Positions 1-5,667 are shown, counted from the stretch's first letter. The stretch is 5,667 nucleotides of DNA from Pseudomonadota bacterium (GCA_021805485.1 JAJZFF010000599.1:1-5667), one strand, 5' to 3'. Notes: generated by a model not told the origin, from the sequence alone. Translations and numbers: made by a program.

Positions 1-177
1 CAGTTTCTCGGCGGCCTTGTAGCTCGGCCGGTCGAGCCCGACCACGGTCACCGTCATGCCCTTGTAGGGCGCGGCGGCCTGGGCGAGCGTCCAGGCATGG
101 GCGGTCGGGGCGCTCGCGCCAAGGCCGACGAGCGCGCTCGTCGCCCCTGCCAGCGCGTATTTCAGCACTCTCTGCAT
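1..177 (-). CDS. ABC sugar transporter, periplasmic substrate-binding protein (N-terminal end only)
   Basis: The first 59 codons of a secreted protein; the rest lies beyond the left edge. It begins MQRVLKYALAGATSALVGLG: a basic n-region (R3, K6), a hydrophobic Ala/Gly/Leu core, and an A-H-A signal peptidase I site with cleavage expected after residue 28. The mature start, WTLAQAAAPYKG followed by MTVTVVGLDRPSYKAAEKL, resembles family 1 extracellular solute-binding proteins of sugar and polyol ABC importers, in which a short helix leads into a first beta strand (TVTVVGLDRP). The ATG is supported by a perfect AGGAGG seven bases upstream. It follows the dehydrogenase gene in the same direction after a 98-base gap that holds its own operator-like repeat. 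The permease and ATPase genes would be expected beyond the edge. The ligand is unknown; a polyol or sugar fits the neighbouring kinase and dehydrogenase. The signal peptide is clear, while the family call rests on a short stretch. Confidence 0.8.
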   Translation of the reverse strand, partial: MQRVLKYALAGATSALVGLGASAPTAHAWTLAQAAAPYKGMTVTVVGLDRPSYKAAEKL

Positions 178-184
178 GACGTAT

Positions 185-190
185 CCTCCT
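185..190 (-). promoter_or_regulatory. Strong ribosome binding site of the substrate-binding protein gene
   Basis: On the minus strand the bases read AGGAGG, a complete Shine-Dalgarno core, seven bases before the ATG at 177. It is the strongest ribosome site in the window, consistent with the high expression usual for periplasmic binding proteins, and it fixes the start codon. Confidence 0.85.
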
Positions 191-214
191 TGAAGGCGGG
201 GTTGCCGCGAAGTT

Positions 215-247
215 TGATTATTTTTTCACGTATGCCCGGATTAATCA
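215..247. promoter_or_regulatory. Putative SorC-family operator upstream of the transporter gene
   Basis: An AT-rich imperfect inverted repeat: TGATTATTT (215-223), 15 bases, then GATTAATCA (239-247). The arms agree at 7 of 9 positions when one is reverse-complemented. The same arm order and the same 33-base span occur at 3892-3924 before the regulator gene. Aligned over 35 bases (214-248 against 3891-3925), the outer parts match at 17 of 19 positions (10 of 10 left, 7 of 9 right) while the centre is unrelated, as expected for a dimer or tetramer binding site. It lies 38 to 70 bases before the binding-protein start, where a repressor or activator could act on its promoter. Assignment to the neighbouring SorC protein is inference. 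Confidence 0.65.
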
Positions 248-257
248 TCGCCTGCAA
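229..257 (-). promoter_or_regulatory. Weak candidate promoter for the substrate-binding protein gene
   Basis: On the minus strand TTGCAG (252-257) and CATACG (229-234) are separated by 17 bases. The -35 is reasonable, but the -10 matches the sigma-70 consensus at only three of six positions. The operator-like repeat covers the spacer and the -10, so bound regulator could block polymerase or, if it is an activator, compensate for the poor -10. An alternative -10, AATAAT at 218-223, is closer to consensus but lacks a good -35. The existence of a promoter in this gap is more certain than these exact boxes. Confidence 0.3.
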
Positions 258-275
258 CCGGAATTATCCGGCCGT

Positions 276-1295
276 TCAGGCGTTCGGCAGGATGAGGCTC
301 TTGAGCGCCCCATCGGCGCAGGCGGCCTGAATCTCGAAGGCGCGGGCGCCCTCGGCCAGCGGAAACCGGTGCGTGACGATGCGCGCGACATCGACCCGCC
401 GTTCGGCGACGAGGCGGATGGCGCGCGGATAGACATGGCCCATGCGGCGCGAGAACTTGACGGAAAGCCCCTTGCGCCGCGCCGCCCCGGCGGCAAGCGT
501 GTAGGAATCCCCTTCGGGAATGCCGACGAGGACGATCCGCCCGCCGATCCGCGCGACATCGGCCGCGTGCTGGAATCCCTCCGGCGCGTTGGTCGCCTCG
601 AGCACGAGATCGACGCCGCGGCCATCGGTCCAGGCGGCGATGTCGTGCCGGTCGGCGCTGACGCGGTCGGCACCCAGCGCGCCGGCATGCGCGCGGCGAT
701 AGTCTACCGGATCGATCGCCAGGATCTGCCCGACGCCGGCGAGGCGGGCGAGCGCGATCATCAGCAGGCCGATCGGCCCGCAACCGATCACCGCAACCGA
801 TTCCAACAGGCGCGGCCTCGCGAGGTCGATGGCGTGGATCGCGACGCCGAGCGGCTCCAGCATCATCGTCTCCTCGATCGTGAAATGCTGCGGCACCTTC
901 ACGACCTGGCGCGGCTCGATCGCCATGCGCTCGGCCATCGCCCCAGGATAGGGCGGCGCGCCGTTGAACACGGTGTCGGGGCAGAGATTGATCTCGCCGC
1001 GATGGCACCATTCGCAATGGCCGCAGGGCATGGCGGGGTCGACCGCGATGAGTTCGCCCTTGGCAAGGCCGAGTTCCGGACGCGCCTCGAGCACGCGGGC
1101 GGCGAATTCATGGCCCGGCACGAAAGGCTCGACGATGACCTGGCTGCCGATCGATCCTTCGAGGTAATAATGCAGGTCGCTGCCGCAGACACCGACGCCG
1201 GCGACCTCGACGGCAATGCGGTCGTTTCCCGGCACGGGCTCGGGCGCATCGCCGATCGTGATGTCCCGCACGCCGCGGATGTAGAGAGCCTTCAT
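276..1295 (-). CDS. Zinc-dependent medium-chain polyol dehydrogenase (sorbitol/xylitol/L-idonate dehydrogenase-like)
   Basis: A 339-residue cytoplasmic MDR-superfamily enzyme predicted to oxidise a secondary hydroxyl of a sugar alcohol or aldonate to a ketone with NAD+. Catalytic zinc ligands are visible: C37 in GVCGSDLHYY, H62-E63 in PGHEF, and E147 in MLEPLGVA. The four structural-zinc cysteines are C91, C94, C97 and C105. The GroES-like domain covers about residues 1-150, followed by the Rossmann domain with VIGCGPIG (169-176). D195 at the end of the second strand (ILAID) favours NAD over NADP. Length is normal and all key residues are present. The ATG has AAGGA seven bases upstream, partly inside the 12-base gap after the kinase stop, so kinase and dehydrogenase are co-transcribed. 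The GSDLHYY signature and neighbours point to a polyol such as xylitol, sorbitol or a related alditol, but the sequence does not separate these from L-idonate. Confidence 0.9.
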   Translation of the reverse strand: MKALYIRGVRDITIGDAPEPVPGNDRIAVEVAGVGVCGSDLHYYLEGSIGSQVIVEPFVPGHEFAARVLEARPELGLAKGELIAVDPAMPCGHCEWCHRGEINLCPDTVFNGAPPYPGAMAERMAIEPRQVVKVPQHFTIEETMMLEPLGVAIHAIDLARPRLLESVAVIGCGPIGLLMIALARLAGVGQILAIDPVDYRRAHAGALGADRVSADRHDIAAWTDGRGVDLVLEATNAPEGFQHAADVARIGGRIVLVGIPEGDSYTLAAGAARRKGLSVKFSRRMGHVYPRAIRLVAERRVDVARIVTHRFPLAEGARAFEIQAACADGALKSLILPNA

Positions 1296-1307
1296 CGTGG
1301 TATCCTT

Positions 1308-2798
1308 TCAGGTCAACGGGGCGGCGCCGAACGGCCGCAGCGCCGGATAGAGCCCGGCATGGGCGCGGCGCAGGCGGGCATAGAGGGCGGCGCGGCCTGC
1401 ATCCGGGGTGAAGCGCGCGGTCACCGCGCCGGCCATCGCCGATGCGGCCTCGGCAAATCCGGAATACCAGCCCGCGCCGACGGCGGCGGCCATCGCCGCG
1501 CCAAGGCTGGTGGCCTCGACCGTCGCCGATCTCAGCACCGGCACGCCATGCGCGTCGGCCAGGATCGCGCACCAGAGGTCGCTTTGCGCGCCGCCGCCGA
1601 TGGCGACGATCTCGCGCGCGGCGAGCCCGGCCTCGGCCTCGATGCGCGCCATCACCCCGGCCTGCTCCAGGGCGATGCCTTCGTACAGCGCCCGCAGGAG
1701 ATGCGCCCTGCCGTGATGCGGCGCGAGCCCGACGATCGCGCCGCGCGCGGCGCCGTCCCAGTGCGGCGTCATCACCCCCAGGAAATAGGGCAGGATCATC
1801 ACCCCGTCCGATCCCGGCGGCAGCGCCGCCGCCGCGGGTTCGAGCTCGGCGAGCAGTGCTGCATCGCCGCCGAGGATGTCGCGCGTCAGCCAGTCGCACA
1901 GCAACGTGCCCGAACGGAGCGAGGTTTCGAGGATATAGCCCTCGCCATCCGCGGCGATCATGGTGCGGAAGCCGCGCCCCACCCGGTAGCTCGCGCTCCG
2001 CATTCCGGCGACCACGGCGGTGCCGAGGTTGAGATAGGCCCGGCCCGGCTCCATCACATTCACGCCAAGACCGGCCGCCTGGCCGTCGCCGGCGCCGGCA
2101 ATCACCTTCAGCCCTTCTTGCAGGCCGGTCGCGCGCGCGGCCTCGGCGGTCAGGCCGCCCAGCTTCGTGCCGGGCGGCAGCGCCGGCGCGAACCGCGCGG
2201 CGGACAGCCCGATCGCGTCGAGCAGGTCGTCCGCGTAGCGCTTCGCCGCGAGATCATAGACGCCGAGCGGATCGGCCGATGCGGTGCTGGTCGCGAACCG
2301 GCCCGTCAGCCGCTGGACCAGATAGCCATGCACCTCGGCGAACCAGGCGCTGGCGCCGAGCCGCTCCGGCTCGCAGCGGCGCATCCAGGCCAGCTTGTAA
2401 AGCGCCGGATTGGGGTCGGGGATCTTGCCGGTGACCCGGTGCAGATGGTCGGCGCCGAGGACCTCCGCCATCGCAGCGGCATCGCCCGCCGCCCGCCCGT
2501 CGAGCCACAGGATCGCCGGCCGAACCGGCCGGAAACCGGCATCGAGCGGCGCGATCGTCTCGCGCTGGTTGGCGATCGCCAGCCCGGCGATCTCGATCCC
2601 GTCGAGCCCCGCGGCCAGTTCGGCGAGCGCCGCGCGGCAGGCCCGCCACCAGTCTTCCGGGTCCTGCTCGAACCGGCCTTCGGCATCGGGCGCGAAGGGG
2701 AGCCGGGCACGGCCGGTGGCCAGCACGCTTCCCTGCCGGTCGAAGGCCAGCGCCTTGACCGCGCTGGTGCTGCAGTCGAGCCCGATCACGGCCTCCAC
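1308..2798 (-). CDS. FGGY-family carbohydrate kinase (xylulokinase-like)
   Basis: A 496-residue ATP-dependent sugar kinase, the usual length for the family, likely phosphorylating the ketose made by the adjacent dehydrogenase. FGGY_N: phosphate-binding loop IGLDCSTSAVKAL (5-17, D8), PEDWW (47-51), IANQRE (75-80), LWLDGRA (97-103), and PALYKLAW (131-138), resembling FGGY signature 1. Catalytic base: D238 in GAGDGQAAG. FGGY_C: GAIVGLAPHHGRAHLLRALYE (353-373), resembling signature 2, then the ATP-site loop IGGGAQSDLW (400-409) and EATSLGAA (428-435). The start chosen is GTG at 2798, because GGGAG lies seven bases upstream and the protein then begins directly at the first strand. A further upstream ATG at 2870 would add 24 Arg-rich residues and overlap the regulator gene. 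It follows the regulator by 40 bases and ends 12 bases before the dehydrogenase. NQRE replaces the GQ-M-HG motif of classical xylulokinases, so D-xylulose as substrate is only a possibility. Confidence 0.9.
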   Translation of the reverse strand: MEAVIGLDCSTSAVKALAFDRQGSVLATGRARLPFAPDAEGRFEQDPEDWWRACRAALAELAAGLDGIEIAGLAIANQRETIAPLDAGFRPVRPAILWLDGRAAGDAAAMAEVLGADHLHRVTGKIPDPNPALYKLAWMRRCEPERLGASAWFAEVHGYLVQRLTGRFATSTASADPLGVYDLAAKRYADDLLDAIGLSAARFAPALPPGTKLGGLTAEAARATGLQEGLKVIAGAGDGQAAGLGVNVMEPGRAYLNLGTAVVAGMRSASYRVGRGFRTMIAADGEGYILETSLRSGTLLCDWLTRDILGGDAALLAELEPAAAALPPGSDGVMILPYFLGVMTPHWDGAARGAIVGLAPHHGRAHLLRALYEGIALEQAGVMARIEAEAGLAAREIVAIGGGAQSDLWCAILADAHGVPVLRSATVEATSLGAAMAAAVGAGWYSGFAEAASAMAGAVTARFTPDAGRAALYARLRRAHAGLYPALRPFGAAPLT

Positions 2799-2838
2799 GG
2801 CGGTTCTCCCTGTCTCGCGCGCGCGAAACGCCGGCGCG

Positions 2839-3876
2839 TCACGCCTTCGCCACCCTGCGGGACGCGCCACGCGCCGCGCCGTCGTCGTTGTCCGCCACCA
2901 GGGACAAAGCGGTCCGCTCGTCGGTGATCAGCCCGGTGATCAGCCGGCCGCGCAGCATCGCGGCGATCGCGGCCTGCTTCTCCATCCCGCCCGCCACGGC
3001 GACGACCTCGCGATCGCCGCTTTCGGCGAGATCGATGCCGATCAGCCGGTCATGCAGTTCGGTGCGGATGCGCCGCCCCCCGGCGTCGAAGAACGAGCCC
3101 AGCGCCTCGGCCACCGCGCCGTCGCGCCGCGCCTGTTCCAGTTCCTCGGGCAGCAGCATGCCGGTCTGGCAGAGCGACGCCGTCCGCCCGATCTCGCCGA
3201 TGCCCATGACATAGAGACTGGCCTCCGCCGCCACGGCGAACGCCTCGGCCACGCCGCGCTGGCGCAGCAGCACCCGGCGATCGGCGCGCGACTGGGCATA
3301 GAACGGCACCGGCGGCAGATAGGCCGCCGCCCCGGTCTTTTCCGCCAGCGCGTGGATCACGTCGAACGGGTTGGCGTCGATCCGCTGCGCGAGCGCGCCG
3401 ATGATGGAGACGACCTTCAGCCCCTCCCGCGGCTCGCGCGGCAGGTGTTCGACCGTCGCGGCCATGGTGCGGCCATGCCCGAACCCGACGACACGATGCT
3501 GGCCGCGGGCGAAGGTTTCATGAAGAAACGCCGCCGCCGCGCGGCCGAGCGAGGAAATGACGCGGGACGATGCGGCGCCGCCCGCCGCGGCCGGAGCGTC
3601 GGGCAGCGCGGGAACGACCCGGCAATAGGTCAGGCCATGGCGCTCGATCAGCGTCCGCTCCAGGCCGAGGCAGCCGGCGAGATCGCCCTCGATGAGGATC
3701 CGCACGAGGCCGCTGCGCGCGGCGCCGGCGATCAGCCGCTGCACGCGCGCCGGCGGAATGCGAAGCTGCGCGCTGATCTCCGCCTGGGTCAGGGATGCCT
3801 CGTAGTAGAGCCACGCCACCCGGGTGACGAGTTCGGTATCGTCGCCGGATGGCCGGTCGCCTCGATCTGTGACCAC
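2839..3876 (-). CDS. SorC-family sugar-responsive transcriptional regulator
   Basis: A 345-residue DNA-binding protein. The N-terminal helix-turn-helix spans about residues 15-62: TRVAWLYYEASLTQAEISAQL, then the recognition helix PPARVQRLIAGAARSGLVRI. This arrangement (AxLYY, LTQAEIA, VxRLL, GLVRI) is characteristic of SorC proteins. The rest, about 65-325, is the SorC sugar-phosphate-binding domain, with VVGFGHGRTMAATVEHL (129-145) forming the GxGxT phosphate loop and later VMGIGEIG (223-230), DLAESGDREVVAVAGGMEK (282-300) and GLITDERTA (315-323). The family senses phosphorylated sugars and acts as repressor or activator. The start is a GTG at 3876 with only a weak GGCGG before it. It is the first gene of the kinase and dehydrogenase operon, and its promoter holds an inverted repeat repeated before the transporter gene, indicating autoregulation and local control. 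The effector is not predictable. Confidence 0.92.
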   Translation of the reverse strand: MVTDRGDRPSGDDTELVTRVAWLYYEASLTQAEISAQLRIPPARVQRLIAGAARSGLVRILIEGDLAGCLGLERTLIERHGLTYCRVVPALPDAPAAAGGAASSRVISSLGRAAAAFLHETFARGQHRVVGFGHGRTMAATVEHLPREPREGLKVVSIIGALAQRIDANPFDVIHALAEKTGAAAYLPPVPFYAQSRADRRVLLRQRGVAEAFAVAAEASLYVMGIGEIGRTASLCQTGMLLPEELEQARRDGAVAEALGSFFDAGGRRIRTELHDRLIGIDLAESGDREVVAVAGGMEKQAAIAAMLRGRLITGLITDERTALSLVADNDDGAARGASRRVAKA

Positions 3877-3891
3877 GTTCCCGCCTGAGAT

Positions 3892-3924
3892 TGATTATTT
3901 CTGCTATCGATAAAAAAATAATCA
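3892..3924. promoter_or_regulatory. Putative SorC-family operator upstream of the regulator gene
   Basis: A perfect 9-base inverted repeat, TGATTATTT (3892-3900) and AAATAATCA (3916-3924), separated by 15 bases with a central ATCGAT palindrome (3906-3911). The block is strikingly AT-rich in a GC-rich window. It begins 15 bases upstream of the regulator GTG and its right arm contains the proposed -10 box. A second copy with the same 33-base span is at 215-247. Position and symmetry suggest that the SorC protein binds here and controls its own operon. Binding has not been shown; the call rests on repetition of the element at the two promoters of the locus. Confidence 0.7.
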
Positions 3925-3945
3925 TACTTGCGGCGGCAGCGTCAA
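3918..3945 (-). promoter_or_regulatory. Candidate sigma-70 promoter of the regulator-kinase-dehydrogenase operon
   Basis: On the minus strand TTGACG (3940-3945, five of six matches to TTGACA) is followed after 16 bases by GATTAT (3918-3923, four of six to TATAAT). Transcription would begin near 3910, leaving a leader of about 35 bases. The -10 lies inside the right arm of the operator-like repeat, so a bound regulator would compete with polymerase. It separates the sugar locus from the upstream maoC-like gene. No intrinsic terminator is visible in the 146-base gap (3877-4022), so readthrough from hrcA is possible. Confidence 0.5.
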
Positions 3946-4022
3946 GACCGGGCGCGCCGCGCCGGCGGCCTCATCGCCGGACCGGCGTCGCCCTGGCATG
4001 GTGCTCGGTCGCGGATGGATCG

Positions 4023-4463
4023 CTACGGCGCGCGCCGCGGCACCACCAGCCGGGCGAGCAGGATCTGCACCACCTCGCCGTTCTGGTTCAGCGTTTCCGA
4101 CCGCATCACCACCCGCCCGCGATCGGGGCGCGAGGCGGAGGGGGTCATCTCCACGACGTCGGTAACCACGCGCAGCACATCGCCCGGCCGCGTCGGCCGG
4201 GGCCAGGAGATATCGTTTCCGGCGCCGATCAGCCCGCCGGCGATCGGCACGCTCTCCACCAGCAGCCGCATCGTCACCGCCGCCGTGTGCCAGCCCGAGG
4301 CGGCGAGCCCGCCGAACAGCGTCGTCCGCGCCGCCGCATCGTCGAGATGGAAGGGCTGCGGGTCGTATTGCGCGGCGAACTCCCGGATCGCCGCCGCATC
4401 GAGCGTCGTCGTGCCGCTTTCGAAGCGGGTGCCCACCGCCAGATCGTCGAAGAACAGGCTCAT
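4023..4463 (-). CDS. MaoC-like hot-dog-fold hydratase/dehydratase
   Basis: A 146-residue cytoplasmic protein of the MaoC / (R)-specific enoyl-CoA hydratase family, usually 130-160 residues. The signature is the hydratase motif AAQYDPQPFHLDDAAA (30-45), with D34 and H39 as the catalytic Asp/His pair, followed by FGGLAASGWHTAAVTMRL (50-67), which packs the hot-dog helix. Later parts fit the family: NDISWPRPTRPGDVLRV (83-99) and the closing strands RVVMRSETLNQNGEVVQILLARLVV (117-141). It probably hydrates an enoyl-CoA or dehydrates a beta-hydroxyacyl-CoA; the acyl substrate is unknown. Its ATG overlaps the hrcA stop by four bases (ATGA), and its own ribosome site is poor, so translation probably depends on hrcA. 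It has no evident link to the sugar genes downstream, from which a promoter region separates it. Confidence 0.88.
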   Translation of the reverse strand: MSLFFDDLAVGTRFESGTTTLDAAAIREFAAQYDPQPFHLDDAAARTTLFGGLAASGWHTAAVTMRLLVESVPIAGGLIGAGNDISWPRPTRPGDVLRVVTDVVEMTPSASRPDRGRVVMRSETLNQNGEVVQILLARLVVPRRAP

Positions 4464-5563
4464 CCGAGCAGCCGCCCGATCACCCGCGCGGTGTAATCCA
4501 CCACGGGAATGATGCGCCCGTAATTGATCCGCGTCGGCCCGATCACGCCGATCGCGCCCACGATCCGGTCATCGCGCGAGCGCGCCGGGGCAACCACCAT
4601 CGACATGCCGGAGGCGCCGAACAGCCCGCTTTCGGCGCCGATGAAGATGCGCACGCCTTCCGAGCGCTCGGCCAGTTCGAGCAGCTTCAGCATCGTCTCC
4701 TGCGCCTCCAGCCGCTCGAAGAGCTGCTGCACCGAGGCGAGTTTTTCCAGTTGGTCGACATCGGCGAGCAGCCGCGCCTGGCCGCGCACGATCAGCGAAC
4801 CGCCCCTGCCCTCGTCCGACCAGGTCGCGAGACCGGCCTCGACGATGCCGGCGGCGAGATCGTCCAGCGCCGAGCGGTCCGCCCTCATGTCGTCGGCCAC
4901 GCGAACGCGCAGCTCGCCGAGCGACAGGCCGGAGAGCTGGGCATTGAGGTAGTTGCTCGCCTCCTGCAGCGCCGATGGCGGCACGCCGGGCGGCGTCTCG
5001 ATCACCCGGTTCTCGACCTGGCCATCCGCCGAGACCAGCACGACGAGGGCGCGGCCGGAACTCAGCGGCACGAATTCGATATGCTTGACCGCCCCTTCCG
5101 ATTTCGGCGCCAGCACGATCCCGGCCGCCTGCGACAGGCCCGAGAGCAGGGCGGAGGCCTCGGTGAGCGTGTCCTGGATCGACCGGCCGGACTGGGCGAG
5201 CGCCGCCTCGATCCGCTCGCGCTCCTCGTCCGACAATTCGCCGAAATGCAGCAAACCGTCGACGAAGAGGCGCAAGCCCCGCTCGGTCGGCAGCCGTCCG
5301 GCCGAGATATGCGGCGAGAACAGCAGCCCGGCATCGGTCAGGTCCGCCATGACGTTGCGGATCGTCGCCGGCGACAGGCCCATCGGCAGCAGGCGCGAGA
5401 GCGTGCGGCTGCCCACCGGCTCGCCGGTCTCGACATATTGCTCGACGATTTCACGCAGCACCGCGGCGGAGCGTTCATCAAGCCCCGGCGGCAGCCGCAC
5501 CGGCCCGACCGCCGGCTTTGGCCGACCGGCGCGGGCGGAGGAACGCTTGGATGTCTGGTCCAT
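4460..5563 (-). CDS. hrcA: Heat-inducible transcription repressor HrcA
   Basis: A 367-residue repressor of heat-shock genes (groESL, sometimes dnaK/grpE), which in characterised bacteria binds CIRCE operators and depends on GroEL for folding. The winged helix domain is about residues 28-105: LDERSAAVLREIVEQYVETG, EPVGSRTLSRLL, the recognition segment LSPATIRNVMADL (63-75), and the wing SPHISAGRLPTERGLRLFVD (83-102), the most diagnostic stretch. The GAF-like and dimerisation parts contain KHIEFVPLSSGRALVVLVSADGQVENRVI (160-188) and ASNYLN (202-207), ending in the conserved GPTRINYGRIIPVVDYTARVI (342-362). The start is uncertain: ATG at 5563 is preferred; a GTG at 5605 would add 14 residues without homology and leave only 24 bases to the divergent rph start. 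Neither has a good ribosome site. The gene diverges from rph and is coupled to a maoC-like gene rather than to grpE, its frequent partner. Confidence 0.96.
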   Translation of the reverse strand: MDQTSKRSSARAGRPKPAVGPVRLPPGLDERSAAVLREIVEQYVETGEPVGSRTLSRLLPMGLSPATIRNVMADLTDAGLLFSPHISAGRLPTERGLRLFVDGLLHFGELSDEERERIEAALAQSGRSIQDTLTEASALLSGLSQAAGIVLAPKSEGAVKHIEFVPLSSGRALVVLVSADGQVENRVIETPPGVPPSALQEASNYLNAQLSGLSLGELRVRVADDMRADRSALDDLAAGIVEAGLATWSDEGRGGSLIVRGQARLLADVDQLEKLASVQQLFERLEAQETMLKLLELAERSEGVRIFIGAESGLFGASGMSMVVAPARSRDDRIVGAIGVIGPTRINYGRIIPVVDYTARVIGRLLG

Positions 5564-5617
5564 GGCGCCAGAGTCGGGTATCGCGGGGCGAAAATCAAGC
5601 GACACGTTTCAGCCGAC

Positions 5618-5622
5618 AGGAG
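5618..5622 (+). promoter_or_regulatory. Ribosome binding site of rph
   Basis: AGGAG, within AGGAGAGG, ends seven bases before the ATG at 5630. It supports the rph start on the plus strand. If hrcA used its upstream GTG at 5605, this site would lie only about a dozen bases from that start on the opposite strand, a further reason to prefer the downstream ATG for hrcA. Confidence 0.75.
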
Positions 5623-5629
5623 AGGCTTC

Positions 5630-5667
5630 ATGCCCGAAATCAAGAGACCGAGCGGCCGCATGGCCGA
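5630..5667 (+). CDS. rph: Ribonuclease PH (N-terminal 12 codons only)
   Basis: The only plus-strand gene: it starts at the ATG and runs off the right edge, giving MPEIKRPSGRMA. The motif RPSGR is the conserved N-terminus of RNase PH, a phosphate-dependent 3'-5' exoribonuclease that trims tRNA precursors. A good AGGAG ribosome site precedes it. Divergent placement against hrcA is a common alphaproteobacterial order and strengthens a call that the short peptide alone could not carry. The catalytic domain lies outside the window. A convincing promoter for it could not be picked out in the short gap (5564-5629). Confidence 0.85.
   Translation, partial: MPEIKRPSGRMA

Noticed and set aside
258..271. 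A short stem-loop CCGGA-ATTA-TCCGG just after the dehydrogenase stop, considered as a terminator.
   Set aside because: The stem is only five base pairs and is not followed by a T-run on the minus strand. The T-run at 221-226 is on the plus strand and belongs to the operator-like region.
2799..2870. An upstream ATG at 2870 extending the kinase by 24 residues.
   Set aside because: The extension overlaps the end of the regulator gene, is Arg-rich and without homology, whereas the GTG at 2798 has a ribosome site and starts directly at the conserved first strand.
369..2927. An 852-codon open frame on the plus strand, opposite the dehydrogenase and kinase.
   Set aside because: It is the antisense shadow of two well-supported genes in GC-rich DNA where stop codons are rare. 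Its product is Arg/Gly/Asp/His-rich with no recognisable domain, and it spans an intergenic boundary and two unrelated genes.
2410..3888. A 492-codon plus-strand open frame opposite the kinase 5' end and the SorC regulator.
   Set aside because: Same cause: low-complexity Ala/Arg/Pro/Ser composition, no domain, and fully antisense to genes with clear family motifs.
3975..3987. A CGCCGG-A-CCGGCG palindrome between the MaoC-like gene and the SorC promoter, considered as a terminator.
   Set aside because: There is no T-tract after it on the minus strand, and such GC palindromes are frequent by chance at this base composition.
3891..4512. Plus-strand open frames of about 200 codons opposite the MaoC-like gene.
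   Set aside because: Antisense shadows with His/Arg/Pro-rich composition and no domain. The minus-strand MaoC frame carries the complete hydratase motif.
5564..5605. A GTG at 5605 as the hrcA start.
   Set aside because: It adds 14 residues with no family similarity, has no clear ribosome site and crowds the rph ribosome site. It is not excluded; the ATG at 5563 also lacks a strong site.

Overview
This window comes from a very GC-rich genome, most likely an alphaproteobacterium (Acetobacteraceae, Rhodospirillales or sphingomonad-like, but I cannot fix the family). The evidence is the strong GC bias at third codon positions, hrcA placed head-to-head with rph (a common alphaproteobacterial order), and a SorC/FGGY/MDR/ABC sugar cluster of the rhizobial or acetobacterial type. 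Every gene lies on the minus strand except the 12-codon start of rph at the right edge. The layout below follows the direction of minus-strand transcription, from right to left.

Right part, housekeeping (about 4023-5667). rph (RNase PH) starts at 5630 and leaves the window on the plus strand. Divergent from it is hrcA, the heat-shock repressor. Its last codon overlaps the start of a small MaoC-like hot-dog-fold hydratase by four bases (ATGA), so the two are probably co-transcribed and translationally coupled. No CIRCE operator is visible.

Left part, a sugar or polyol uptake and catabolism locus (1-3945). A SorC-family regulator (2839-3876) is followed by an FGGY carbohydrate kinase (1308-2798), a zinc-dependent medium-chain polyol dehydrogenase (276-1295), and, after a 98-base gap, the signal-peptide end of an ABC sugar-binding protein (1-177, leaving the window). 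The expected pathway is import by the ABC system, NAD-dependent oxidation of a polyol to a ketose, and phosphorylation of the ketose by the FGGY kinase. The SorC protein would respond to a phosphorylated intermediate. The exact substrate cannot be read from the sequence.

The most informative non-coding signal is a pair of AT-rich inverted repeats with identical geometry (TGATTATTT, 15 bases, then a TAATCA arm). One lies just upstream of the regulator and the other just upstream of the binding-protein gene. They stand out against the GC-rich background and are very probably the operators of the SorC regulator, implying autoregulation plus control of a second, transporter promoter. I see no mobile element, CRISPR array, tRNA, rRNA or clearly new system here. 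The window reads as an ordinary catabolic locus next to a housekeeping pair.
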